Shown here: positions 26,168 through 37,016 of the stretch, piece by piece
How positions within the stretch are numbered: position 1 is the stretch's first letter
Layout of the letters: every line of letters starts with the position of its first letter
Origin: Sipunculus nudus
Lineage: Eukaryota > Annelida > Sipuncula > Golfingiida > Sipunculidae
DNA: 64,000 nt
NCBI GenBank assembly: GCA_026874595.1
Contig: CM049322.1
Span: 57,228,386 to 57,292,385, forward strand
Direction of reading: 5' to 3'
Translations under genes and position numbers: made by a program
The notes under the pieces: model-generated
Databases searched by the model: none
What the model saw: the letters and a program-made list of their open reading frames with translations, nothing else
Told to the model about the DNA's origin: nothing

Positions 26168-28118
26168 AAGCGTCCCCGGGATATTATTAACCTTAAATAG
26201 TATTAAGGTAAGTTGACAATTATTCCATTTATGTATCATGTCTTAGAAATCGAGGAATTACTATCTGCTTAAGGATAGGATACGTCCGTCTCACTACAGT
26301 CATATGCCAAACATTATTCATAAGTCAACTGAAAGCAACATATTGAGTGGCATAATACTGTATCAATATATTACATAATATACAATATTATGCTGATAAC
26401 ATACGATTATGATTATGAAAGTATGATTTCTCTTAATTAATATTTGGCCATGCACGTAATCAAACCCGAAAGGTCAGCGTGAAACTTTTAAATAATATAA
26501 CAGGTTGCTACTGTAAGTGAGACTGCTGGGGGTAGGAGCGGTGGGTGGTGTCCTGATTATGATATTCAAGGTTTGATGGACGGTTCATTCCATTACCAAG
26601 ATTATAAATGAAGTCGCAGGGGAAAGTAAACTGCGGGGACAAGAAAGCCTACGCTAAGTAAGAAATTGGCTTTACTAACAGTCCTGTCAATCGGCGAACT
26701 CGGGAGGGCTCGAATGGAGTCATCAATATGAATGAGTTACTGACATCACAATGCCGATCTGCAGAGGGTTATGGGTAAAATATTATTATGCGGGATGCCA
26801 TATCTGTTTGTCCCTGAAATGTAAATACCTCCCACAGTGCAATAAGAGGGACGATCGGTATAAATATAAAGTGATTAATCTGTCAGTGCCGGTAACAATC
26901 TGGGCGGAGTATAATCCCTGTATCTTCATCACACGGTCTATCTTAACAACGGCAGTCCTGGTAACTAATTACTAAATACCTGGAGTTTATTTGTATAAAG
27001 GACACTGCATTATAGGTAGGTTAACTTTTTACCCCCAGATCTAAACCTAATGCCAAGACAAACTACTTTATGTTTAGTTCATTATATCAGGGATTGTGTT
27101 TTCAGACAGATACCAGTTTCTAAAGAAAGCTTAGAAAGAAATCCTAAATAATGTGTTTGTGGCACGGGGTATGCCTGTGTATGTGTGGGTGCATCTTCAT
27201 GCGAGAGAGTTAGATCCAATAATATCTACACTGTATGCCAATAACAAATGCATACATTGTCATTGTGATGGGTCAGTTTTCAAGCAAATGAAAGATTGTT
27301 TTTGCTGGCCATGCTGCTTTCGTTCTGTTTATGATATACCAATAGTGGTTAATTCGTTACAATGATAAACTGAGCCATCAATCAATCCTTAATCTGCTAT
27401 GAACGTGGATATGCCTTGGGTGTCTGGTGGTAATTTCCGTATGGGACCCGTTCGTATCATATAAAATATTCCTCGGTTTCATTTCTAAATTAAGCGAAGG
27501 CCGTTTTTCTGTTTATCTGCAGACTCATCTGACAATACTTTGGCTGCACAGATAGGATTTTCTACAGAAACCGGCCTCTTTTTTCCTATGAGATGCGAAG
27601 TTCCCAGTAACAGAGAACTGTCTGACCAATTTTTTTTTTATTTTACAAGAGACATATCTAGTATCAAGTTTCCCTTTAAGAGTGGTCATGGTCCTTAGGC
27701 AACTGGACATGGAATAACATACAAAAACTAAATAAAGTCTATCTTTCCTGCATTCATCTACAGCCACATTCTTAATCTGTTTCTAATGTAAACACGGTCA
27801 GCCGCCATTATAGCGTCTTGTCCGGAAGCAGATTTGTGGAATATTAGCTTTATATATTAACGTTCTTCACAGTCACACACGAAAACACTCACAAAATACG
27901 TTTTCAAGTTTTTACATCCACGTTTCACAAATAATGGTTTATTCTGGGTAATATAACGCCATAAAGACCAATGGATGGTTAACGATGAGAATGCACGTCT
28001 CTATTCTATGAGCATGTATTATTGTATAATAAACCCTGCACTATATAATAAGCAGATATTGCAAGACAAGGATATTTCAAATAAAATGTTACATTATATC
28101 GGATCCATAAGTTATTTT
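25250..28118. repeat. Segmental duplication B (downstream copy, with an insertion)
   Basis: Direct-orientation homologue of 21215-23250. The match runs from 25250 to about 25495, is interrupted by about 825 bp not present in copy A, and resumes at about 26322 (TCAACTGAAAG) to 28118. The extra block contains a large (TA)n tract and no recognised gene. Copy A has only GAGATAGGAGATTAG at the corresponding point, so the interruption is either an insertion in B or a deletion in A. Confidence 0.9.
26095..26164. repeat. (TA)n microsatellite, ~70 bp
   Basis: The longest pure TA tract in the window, inside the block unique to duplicate B. It follows a CTCTCTCT-rich stretch (26041-26090). Confidence 0.95.
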
Positions 28119-28239
28119 AATTAAAACTCGCGCATTAGCGTTCTCATTTAATTACGAGCCTCTGAATATGACTTTTAAATATTACTTTTTATATGCAAAG
28201 AATTCTCAATGTACAATCAAATTATAATATCTACAATGT

Positions 28240-28830
28240 ATCTTTATTTTCTTTATTTAAAAAGATAATTTTAATTTATATTATACTAAGGGAATGTGTA
28301 TTTAAACATGAATTATTAGCATGGTGTGAATGCCAATAAACTATAAAGTAAAAAACTAAATATTTTAAACCCTTTTTAACTTTGAGACATCTTCGGAGTG
28401 CATCATTTAAATATAATAGTCCTTTCACATTAGAAAGGCATCCTAAGGGGTATTCACGCTATCTAATAAAATACCTGATGTGTAACGAATGGCAAATATG
28501 TCAAATTTAAAAAGTGGGTACATATTATGTGAATGGCAAATATGTCAAATTTAAAAAGTGGGTACATATTATGTGAATCTTTGTCACTACAGAAACATTT
28601 TGTTTTGAGTTTTCAATAATATTTTATCGTTTCCGTTTTAATTTTGATAACATATAATTTGAAATAATATATAAATTTAAGTATAATACAGTGGAGTCAC
28701 TTAATATACAACCATTCAGTTAAAAATGTGGCAACATATCTCTGAATGCAAAACATCTTTGAATGCATAATTCTGATGTATCTAAGTCCTTTATACGAGT
28801 GATATTTTCATTGGACATCGGAGCCGCACA
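28240..28830 (+). repeat. Left arm of a long inverted repeat
   Basis: This segment matches the reverse complement of 32095-32820. Shared landmarks, left arm outward to inward: GGGAATGTGTATTTAAA, ATGAATTATTAGCA, ATATAATAGTCCTTTCACAT, GGGGTATTCACGCTATCTAA, TGATGTGTAACGAATG, ATCTTTGTCACTAC, CGTTTCCGTTTTAATTTTGA, GATGTATCTAAGTCC and TTGGACATCGGA. The left arm lacks a ~230-bp block present in the right arm. Confidence 0.85.
28487..28574. repeat. Perfect 2 x 44-bp tandem duplication
   Basis: The 44 bases from 28487 are repeated without a mismatch from 28531. The right arm of the inverted repeat has only one equivalent, so this doubling is recent and specific to the left arm. Confidence 0.95.
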
Positions 28831-31028
28831 TTGGAATTTTAAAAATTCTTGTGGAAGGCACTCCAATGTCGAATCTTGCTACCTTTTATGTAATATAATA
28901 TTTTATAGTAACGCGTGGCAATACAAGTATGTGAAATAAACACAGGTATTAAGTAGTTATTTTATTACAGCTAAACGGATAATAACGGATATTAAATATA
29001 CACACAAGGGGGTATCATAACATGAACAATCAACTGAAAGAAGTTATGAGCGGATTGTTACTGTGCCTTGCAATTTTAACAACAATGAAGCTACCTATTC
29101 TTGAAATTTATTTAAAGGTGAATATTTGATTAAGTAGTAAAAATAATTTCTAAAGTTGATATGCTTTAGTTCTTCCAAATATTATAAATGTGCTTAATGC
29201 ACACTTTGAAACTGCTAAAATATGACATTAGGTCTTTATATTTACATGTATATATGTATATCATTATTTAATAAACTTTGTTTACGCGCGTCGCACCTCG
29301 CGCTTTCCATTTCGGTTAATATAGCCACCACAGAGTTTCATTATATAACAAAAAAAATCTTCTCTGGAATCTTACGTCATCCGGATATAGTTGACAGAAC
29401 ATATGTTATCATTTATCTGTTCCATTAAACTGTTACATTTTTTAACATTAAACAATTATCCCATGCCACATTAATTATTTTGATTGAGCTGAAATTTAAA
29501 CTTGAAGATACTGTTATAATTTATATCAATTCTTTGGTAACATCACATGCCTTTTTTAAATCGTTTACAGTTTTGCAGTTTCTCAGTTTTTTTTTAATTT
29601 ACGAAATATTTTGGAAGTGATTGTATAATGTTTTAGGCAAATCGTCTGTGCAATGTTCTAAAAATGTTTCCTGATAGGTTTGGTGACCAGTATCCGGCAA
29701 TCCTTGGAAAGTTATATGCGTTCCATATACAGCCCCCTAATGCATGAATAGAGAGTTAGTTTCCTTGATTCTGTATGTAACATCTAATGGATAAAAAATA
29801 GTTTTATTTATACAAAACTGAATTTATACCAAACTTTCTTTATGTTTTACCATCTACTGCAAGGATTGTTTTACATTAATATATAAAATTATGTATTTTA
29901 TAAAATATTTCAATAGAATTATGTAAAATTATTTTAATACAAATGAAAGTTGTTTAAGTTATACTTAATCTTTTATATGGTATGATATTCTAATCATTTT
30001 GTTATATAAGGAATAAGTTTATACACCATTTTGATAAACTTACGAAATTTTAAATGCTTTTCTTTTATATGTCGACAATAACATGCAATATTAAAATATT
30101 ACGTTGCGATATGATATACTGGTATAATGTATTACATTTGAATGTATATTTAAACACATTTTTTCTTTAAGTTTTTTTTTATATTTTGTATAATTATATC
30201 AGTCATATATTTTATGATTTTATTCAAATACATAAATATTACTTAAATTAAAAATTGGAATTATTCAAGAGATTAACAGCGTCATTGTAGGTTGGTGCTT
30301 GACTTCCGGGTTTTATGCATTTTGAACATCATCAGGTTTCCACGCATTAAACATGCTTTGATTTTCATATATAGGAATATATGTTTGTGAGACTTTCAGG
30401 TTTTGTAAGGGGATATATATCTTCGATTTTAACACGAAAAGGTGTCGTTATAATCGTTAATATTTATAATTATACTAAAAAAGTATATCGGCTTCTGAGT
30501 TTTATTTATTGTCGCCCCAACATCTAACAGATTGGTTGTCTGCGAAAAACAGGGCGAATTCTTACATCAAATGAGCATAAGAACAAATTATAGACACAGA
30601 AAGAGATTTGGAACAAATATATCAGAAGAAGATATTATCTGTGACCAATCAACCCATATTTTAAATATAATATATACATATGTGTGTGTGATATAATATA
30701 TTGATTTTTGTAAGCAATACAGGGAACTGTATAAACGTGTATAAAATCATAAAATAATTGAAAATAGGGCTTTATTCCTTCAATTTACTTATTTACTTCA
30801 ATCAAAACATTTCTATACAACATATTTTACCGAGTAATAACTCATTCATACAATGAGTAGCAATACTGGATCACAGTCACTCCACTTGTTTTGCCTATTT
30901 TAAATTACTTAATCGTATATAGATATATATCTAAACAGGCTACTTTACTTGCAGACTTCATACAGCAAAAACCAGCCAACCGTAAATATTCTCGCACACG
31001 CACCTATACATGAACAAACACAAACCTA
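28831..31028. other. AT-rich interior of the inverted-repeat region, left half
   Basis: No transposase or other domain recognised. A block near 30270-30350 is less AT-rich (GGTTGGTGCTTGACTTCC, CATCATCAGG) and looks like a small repeat fragment. Confidence 0.4.
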
Positions 31029-31101
31029 CACCATTCAGTCACCTGATGAGTGCCACGCAGTGAGCACGAAACCTGCGGGTAGTGACATTTATGCATTGGT
31101 G
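31029..31101 (+). ncRNA. Type I hammerhead self-cleaving ribozyme
   Basis: All conserved core positions are present in order. Stem I inner strands are GTCAC (31038-31042) and GTGAC (31082-31086). The outer stem I strands are CACCA (31029-31033) and TGGTG (31097-31101), with an asymmetric internal loop between. The core is CTGATGA (31043-31049). Stem II is GTGC (31050-31053) with GCAC (31064-31067), extendable by CAC/GTG with one bulged A. GAA (31068-31070) follows. Stem III is ACC (31071-31073) and GGT (31078-31080), closed by a TGCG tetraloop. The predicted cut is after A31081 (GTA, a valid NUH site). A three-pair stem III is typical of hammerheads in Penelope-like elements and retrozymes. 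Such ribozymes process retroelement RNAs. An open frame at 30949-31260 spans it but has no recognised domain. Confidence 0.85.
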
Positions 31102-31365
31102 CATTTTTATGAACATATTCTTAGCACTCATGAACTGGTGGAGCCTAAATGGAATATTAGAAGGGATTTTTTTCTACTTTATACTGTGGTTGACTTCATA
31201 TTGGCAAAGACGACTTTTTTTTCAACTCAACATGTAAGTACCCAGAGGGTATTAGTATGATAGTAATTTTGTCCAACCACGATTTCCAAGCAATTTTCTA
31301 TTATTTCTGTGTATTCATAAAATAAAATTAGTATAAACCAAAGAGCTTAGTAGGTGCATTAAGAT

Positions 31366-31367
<2 letters not shown>
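31102..31367 (+). other. Sequence downstream of the ribozyme, possible retroelement tail
   Basis: The bases after the ribozyme (GAACATATTCTTAGCACTCA, then GGTGGAGCCTAAATGGAATA) are less AT-rich than the surroundings and end near a (TA)n tract at 31368. This would fit a short Penelope-like or retrozyme fragment, but no protein motif supports it. Confidence 0.3.

Positions 31368-31415
<48 letters not shown>
31368..31415. repeat. (AT)n microsatellite
   Basis: Pure AT dinucleotides between the ribozyme region and a MITE fragment. Confidence 0.95.
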
Positions 31416-31418
<3 letters not shown>

Positions 31419-31429
31419 GGGAATAGTAT

Positions 31430-31535
31430 AAGCAGCTATTCACCTGTATTATTTCATGGGTCGCCGTATTGATGAGGGTTTTATTTTCGCGGATATCCCT
31501 CGCGAACATGAGGTCATCCACAATATAGGTATATA
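31430..31535. mobile_element. Short MITE fragment with CGCGAGGG words
   Basis: ATTTTCGCGG and CCCTCGCGAACATGAGG-TCATCCACAAT resemble the right end of the MITE at 34652-35074, which reads CCCTCGCGAACAAAAAGG-CAACCACAG. It appears to be a diverged or partial relative. Confidence 0.5.
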
Positions 31536-32094
31536 AACATATTTTTGAAGACGCTTCATTCAAAATATTAGGTCACATCATGTATGATAAAGAATTGATG
31601 AACTTCGTATCGAATTGCCCCCCCCCCCCTGTGACGTCACTAAGTCGACCATAGGTGGCGAATACCCGGGACGATTCTAAGACCCACTCCGCCTCTGTCG
31701 AAGCACGAATATGTTAATCTGTATCAGGCATAAATATATTGCATATAAATGAATACAATCCAAATATCTGAATATATATCAGAATACGATTCATGTAGAG
31801 ACAGCATTGTATTAAAAATAGGAAAACCTTAAGTAACATCCAGCCCCCTATCATGTTATAAAAATAACAAAGAGAAACAAGAAATCAGAAAAACAGATAT
31901 ATATATACGTACAAGTTAAATTGCCTTATATCACCACTTACTATGACTTACTATTTTACCTTTATTTTATATGACTATTAATATGTAAAACTACGAAGTT
32001 ATATTCACCATGTAGTAAAAATAAGACAGACATGCCATTCTGCTCTATACTGTTGGATGCCTAAAATGACCACTAAATTGTTAAAACATGCGTC

Positions 32095-32820
32095 CGATGT
32101 CCAACGAAAATTTCACTTGTATAAAGGACTTAGATACATCAGGATTACGATTCAGAGATGTGTTGCATTCAAAGATGTGTGGCCATTATTTTAACTGAAT
32201 ATTTGTATATTTAGTGAGTCCACTGTATAACATTTTATTAATTGATTTTATTTTATACATTTTTTTAAAATTATTAGTTTTATCAAAATTAAAACGGAAA
32301 TTATAAAATAATTGCGTTTATGTGAACCAAATAACATTGCAAAAAAATAATGTTTCATTTAAGATATGGCACACACTTTAATTGTAAGTATTCTTATTGT
32401 AATATTTGAAAACATTTTTTACCATCGAGGACTGTCTCCACTGTAAATTTGTCAAGCAAGTGTATACTGTTTATTAAAATCGCCCCAACACCCACCCCGC
32501 CAGCATGTCTTCCGTCAGAATCTTCTCAATCTCACTGTGCAGTAATTTGAAAATTTATGTAGTGACAAAGATTTGGCTGCATCAAAATCATGCATTCATA
32601 TAATGTGTAGCCAGTTTTTAAACTTAATACATTTTTCATTCGTTACACATCAGGTCTTATATTAGATAGCGTGAATACCCCCTTTGGTTCCTTTCTAATG
32701 TGAATATGACTATTATATTTAAATTATGGCGTTCAACAGTGCCAATAATTCATTTTAAAATACACATCCCTTTGGTATAATAACAAATAAAATTATTTAT
32801 TTTATCTAAAGAAGCCTGTG
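32095..32820 (-). repeat. Right arm of the long inverted repeat
   Basis: Reverse complement of the left arm at 28240-28830. It contains an additional block of about 230 bp (roughly 32340-32565, with CACCCCGCCAGCATG) that has no left-arm counterpart. Just outside, 32816-32860 reads AAGAAGCCTGTGTACTTCGA followed by AAGCTTGTGTG and AATAAA, which may be the tail of another element. No transposase frame is seen between the arms, so they could be the long termini of a non-autonomous transposon or two inverted copies of one dispersed repeat. Confidence 0.85.
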
Positions 32821-34651
32821 TACTTCGAAAGCTTGTGTGTTAATAAACTGGGTAGTCTATCTAAAAGGCGTCACTGTTTATCTTAACCTTCGGTGTAACT
32901 ACAGACTTACACGGCTGTACCACTTATTACATATAATAAAGTAATATTTGAAATTGATATTCAGAGGATCGTATATAAAAGAGAACGCCAATGGGCAAGG
33001 CGCGACACGTTAAGCGTGACATGAGAACGAGACCTGTGAGCCACCATAGTAGACACCGGTAGCAATAGGCGGAGCTTGTATTATTGGCCGAATGTCAAGG
33101 TGGGCTGAATAACCGAAAGCCGGGAACTGCGCGTAAACGGGTGCGCCAGCGCTGAGCCCGGACATAATTGGAAACCGCGTGTTTACACAGGAGCTCTTTT
33201 GGAGCGGGACACCTCTCGTTCACTGTTAACAAGGAATGGTTTACTTGTCACTGTTTACATCGGTTTACACACGGTTCATAGGAGTTTGGGAGTTGGAAAT
33301 AAAAATAACTATCTGACCATACAAACTTTTACGAATACGCCTACAACTCACACGTAAAGTCGTGACTTGTTTCTTTGATCTATTCAGGGAGACGATGGTT
33401 TTAACACTCGTTCACCATGCAAACACATGCACGCCACAGGGGGAGCCGGAGTTTATCCTGTACTATTGTTTATTTACATGTAATCAAATCACCAAATAAC
33501 AGGCTCCGGGAAGGTCTGTAGATTCACCAAGTTTGGTCTGTGACTAATTTGAGCTGGCGGCCGAAATCGCCTGCCGTCGGACGCTGGCGGCCGACATAGT
33601 CGGTTTGAGACGGGCAGGCATTATCAACGACGGCGGATATGTCCCTTTACCAGTTAAGACCATTTACGACGAGCCCATTTCACCTGGACACTGTTCAGCT
33701 GGACGCTTTCAAAGCGTACGCAGACAGCTGGACGCTAAGAAATGAACGCTGTTCAGCTGGACGCCATTCACTGAAACGCTATCTGAACATTCATAAGCAG
33801 GCATACGATATATTCAACTAAAAACGTTTGCCTGATGGTACGTCCGGCGTTTAGCTGAACAGCATATATTTCCACGGCGTCTACATATAAAGGTCTACAT
33901 ATAAATGTTATGGTAAGTTAGAATAATGCCGTACCTATTGTTGTGTAATTTATGTATGTATTTATATATGATGAAATATGAACTATTGATTCGTTTAACT
34001 TATAATATAAGCAACCCAACGATTATAATTAATTTATAGCACGACGTGGTGACTATGATGTTGTTTAAACAATAAATGAGATCCGAGTAAATATACTTAG
34101 GCAGGAAATCTTACTGATTTTTCAATTTACAAGATTAATGACTATGTTCTCCTATACTTCTGATATACTAATGCTTCGTCAAGTTTTCAACTTTTACATA
34201 TAATTTGAATATCTGTGAACGACAAAAAGACCATGATAACATATTATTACAAAAATCCAAACAAGCAAAGCGATAATCCACAATATGCATCGTTTCACAG
34301 TAAAAAACTATCCATCATTTTAAAGAATTATATTTTAATACCATAACGTGATATATAAAGTTATATATTAATATCATGTAGCGACATATGAAATATCCTA
34401 AGGTTTAAACAAATTATAATTTCACTATTATATATTTGATCTCAAGCTCACCTATATTTTATTGACGATTTCCCCCAAATATTAAGGTGGAGTTAAGCAT
34501 ATATTTATTTTGCAGTTCAGTAAAAGCAGTCAAATATTTGAACCTGACATGGAACAGTTATTATATGATATTGATTTAACAGTAAACGAGTCCTGGGTAC
34601 AGACACGGCCAGAGTCCCGTAACTCGATTGATCATTTAATTAATGGGATTA

Positions 34652-35074
34652 TGTGGTTGGCTTCACATTCGCGAGGCTGAAATTTCGCGATTTTTCAATT
34701 TTTAATGTTTCGCGAGGGTTTCATTTTCGCGATCTCACCAGAACCCAAATATTTGGTAAAGCCATACCTATGTGTGTTAAAAAATGAGAATAATTCATGA
34801 GTTTGTGATATTTTTCTCAAATAACGATGGGCCCGAACACAAGGCACAGGTAGTTTAGTTCAAATTAAGAGGAACTTTTCCTTATACCTGCATGGATGTA
34901 ACTTATAAAGATATTTCTCATTGTTCTAATCTATTCCCATACAAATATTGGCTACACTAAATAAGAAGGACGTACTCCACTGGCCAATTACTTCCGAGGG
35001 TTTCATTTTAGCGATTATTTCCCATTCTCGAATATCGCGAAATTAAAACCCTCGCGAACAAAAAGGCAACCACA
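34652..35074. mobile_element. MITE with CGCGAGG inverted ends and TA flanks
   Basis: The left end reads TGTGGTTGGCTTCACATTC then GCGAGGCTGAAATTTCGCG. The right end on the minus strand reads CTGTGGTTGCCTTTTTGTTC then GCGAGGGTTTTAATTTCGCG. TA lies at both borders (34650-34651 and 35076-35077), consistent with a Tc1/mariner-type target. Inverted ends extend about 45 bp. No coding frame inside. Present only in unit 1 of the large duplication. Confidence 0.75.
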
Positions 35075-35369
35075 GTACCCCGGTAACGGGGTATATGTTT
35101 TCTTGTATGTTTATTACTAAAATGTTGAATCTCTTGTTATGTATTTCTATTGCTTCACATAATTTACACACATAACTTATAAATACTTTATATCAATGAA
35201 TGATGGAATAAGTTAAATTGTAGTGCAATTAAATTAATGTCAATCATTAAACATTTTCTTTGTTTGACAACTGAACTAAAATACCACTATTCGTACTAAT
35301 CACACACGAAAACAAAATATGATCTGAAACATAACATGGTTATTATCAAATTAGATCTCACTTTTGCAG

Positions 35370-36330
35370 GAAACAATTAGAAAAAAATGAACTATATTAC
35401 TTGTTAGAATGTGATCACTCAGGGTCAACTAGTAAACTTTAAAACTGTGATGCATTTCAGGATTGGATGCATAAATAAGGTATATCAATGTTTTTGAATG
35501 TTTGGTAACACGAGTGGGTGTAGTAATTAGTTGTTTCATCCGTTCTGCTAAATCAAGTTTACCTGATTTTAACGTGGTAGACTGCAAGTAATCAACATTA
35601 AAATCACCTAACAAAGTGACGTACTGAGAGATCTTAAAAGCTTGACCAATAACGTCTAGCAAATCATCAATATATTCACTTGATGCATTCGGAGGTCTGT
35701 AAACTGATCCTATTAAAATAGTTTTCATTCCCGTGAGCAGTTTTCACCCATACACTTTCAATGCTACCAGACACTGGCTGCAAGTTGAGGGATGTTAGAA
35801 TATACATAATTACACCTCCGCCATGCCCGGTGTCTTTCGTGTCTAAAAAGCACATAATGTTCGATGGAGACCTCAGAATCAAGTACAAATATGTCAAGCC
35901 AAGACTCGGTTAAAGCTAAAATATGTGGCCTGAAACGTAAGCACATTTGGCGAATCTCATCAACTTTCGGTATTAAACTGCGTACATTAAGATGCGCCAA
36001 AATTGTACCCTTAGCTTCTAATAAGCTGGGCAACTCATCAGCTAATGAGTACACGTCATTTATTATCGGAAGCTTTGGATCTTCATTAAGTACGGTAGGT
36101 ATGTTGAATGACGAGGAGTTTTCATCGGTAAACTAACTCAATTGATTCTGTTCCATTATGAATATTATTAGATTTGGCCAGCAAGTCAATGAGATGTGCA
36201 AAATTGCTCTGCAGAACTAAACATCCCCGTTTGTTCAAGGGTACCCAATCCCGACCAATGTGTGAACGATCAATGTTAATATTTTCAAGATATGACCATT
36301 TGCTATTTATACACATAACCTGTATGGCAG
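35370..36330 (-). pseudogene. LINE endonuclease domain relic
   Basis: On the minus strand, reading from 36054, the frame gives LAHLNVRSLIPKVDEIRQM, PHILALTESWLD, then (frame changed) GHGGGVIMYI, SIESVWVKTAHG, then TILIGSVYRPPNASSEYI, TLLGDFNVDYLQS, TTPTRVTKHSKTLIYLI and a terminal SDH near 35420. This is the full order of conserved blocks of an APE-type LINE endonuclease: N at the start, E in TESW, Y in YRPP, GDFN and SDH. At least two frameshifts and an in-frame stop just before SDH show it is dead. A leader with NIDRSHIGRDWVPLNKRG (about 36220-36270) precedes it. No RT follows. The LINE C-terminus at 41945-42405 may be the same clade but lies far away. Confidence 0.85.
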
Positions 36331-37016
36331 TGTTAACTAATCTAATTTTCTGGCTTCATGTGATGCATACTTCCTAGCTACAACGGAACTAAATATGATA
36401 TTTTTAACATTTGCATTATTTTCAAAATATCTTCCAGTTATATGAGAGTCTTAATGATGTCATCATTAATCAATCATTTAATTACTTTGTCAATGTATAT
36501 TTCTCTGTGATATTTCCAGGACCCCATCGAAAAACAGCTGAACATGCTGAATGGGCTATCCTGGTAAAATATATGTATACATTAATAAATAAGTAAAATT
36601 TAGGCGTCTTTGAAAAGGCTACATCCATACGATGGCGTCTGAAATACAAATGTGTCCATCTTGGCAGCGTTCGATATAATTAAAAATAGAAATATAACAT
36701 AATTTGGCTATATGATTTATTTAGGCGTCTTCCTGGAGGGTGCATGTTCCAGCTCAACATACAATGGCGTGATTTAGCGTCTGTAATACGAAAGCGTCTA
36801 GCTGAACATCGTCCATCTGAATTGACCTCCTTGAGACAAGTAACCCAAAAATAAATAGCTTATTTTGCTCCATTTCCTTATCAACCATAATCAAATCTCT
36901 AAATAAAGCTTATACACAACCTAACTATTTCTGTTGGCCCAAACTAAACCATTAGGTAAATATTGAACATTGGCTAGCCGTACTTTGAAACTTTAGTTAG
37001 GCTTTGTTCCAAATCC

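Larger units (their letters stand above)
33640..36830. mobile_element. Candidate transposon with inverted GTTCAGCTGGACGC motif clusters
   Basis: The left part (33664-33860) carries several copies of GTTCAGCTGGACGC or close variants. The right part (36595-36830) carries the inverse words GCGTCTAGCTGAAC, GGCGTCT and AGCTCAACATA. Clusters of short repeats in opposite orientation at two ends resemble subterminal binding sites of a DNA transposon. The open frame 33639-33821 reads through the left cluster and repeats WTLRNERCSAG-like peptides only because the DNA is repetitive. In unit 2 the equivalent is the compact 42892-43430 block, so unit 2 looks like an internally deleted form, or unit 1 carries a later insertion. 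Confidence 0.5.

Noticed and set aside
30300-30350. Second hammerhead candidate on the minus strand (CCTGATGATG)
   Set aside because: The GAAA element and pairing stem II are not found downstream; GGAAAC precedes the core instead.
32816-32860. Hammerhead-like CTAAAGA with CTTCGAAAGC
   Set aside because: The core G is changed to A, and stem II would use core bases. No stem I pairing was found.
33639-33821. Small protein gene MSLYQLRPF... in unit 1 and unit 2
   Set aside because: The frame lies in the GTTCAGCTGGACGC motif cluster and its peptide repeats follow the DNA motif. The C-terminal part differs between units at the breakpoint.
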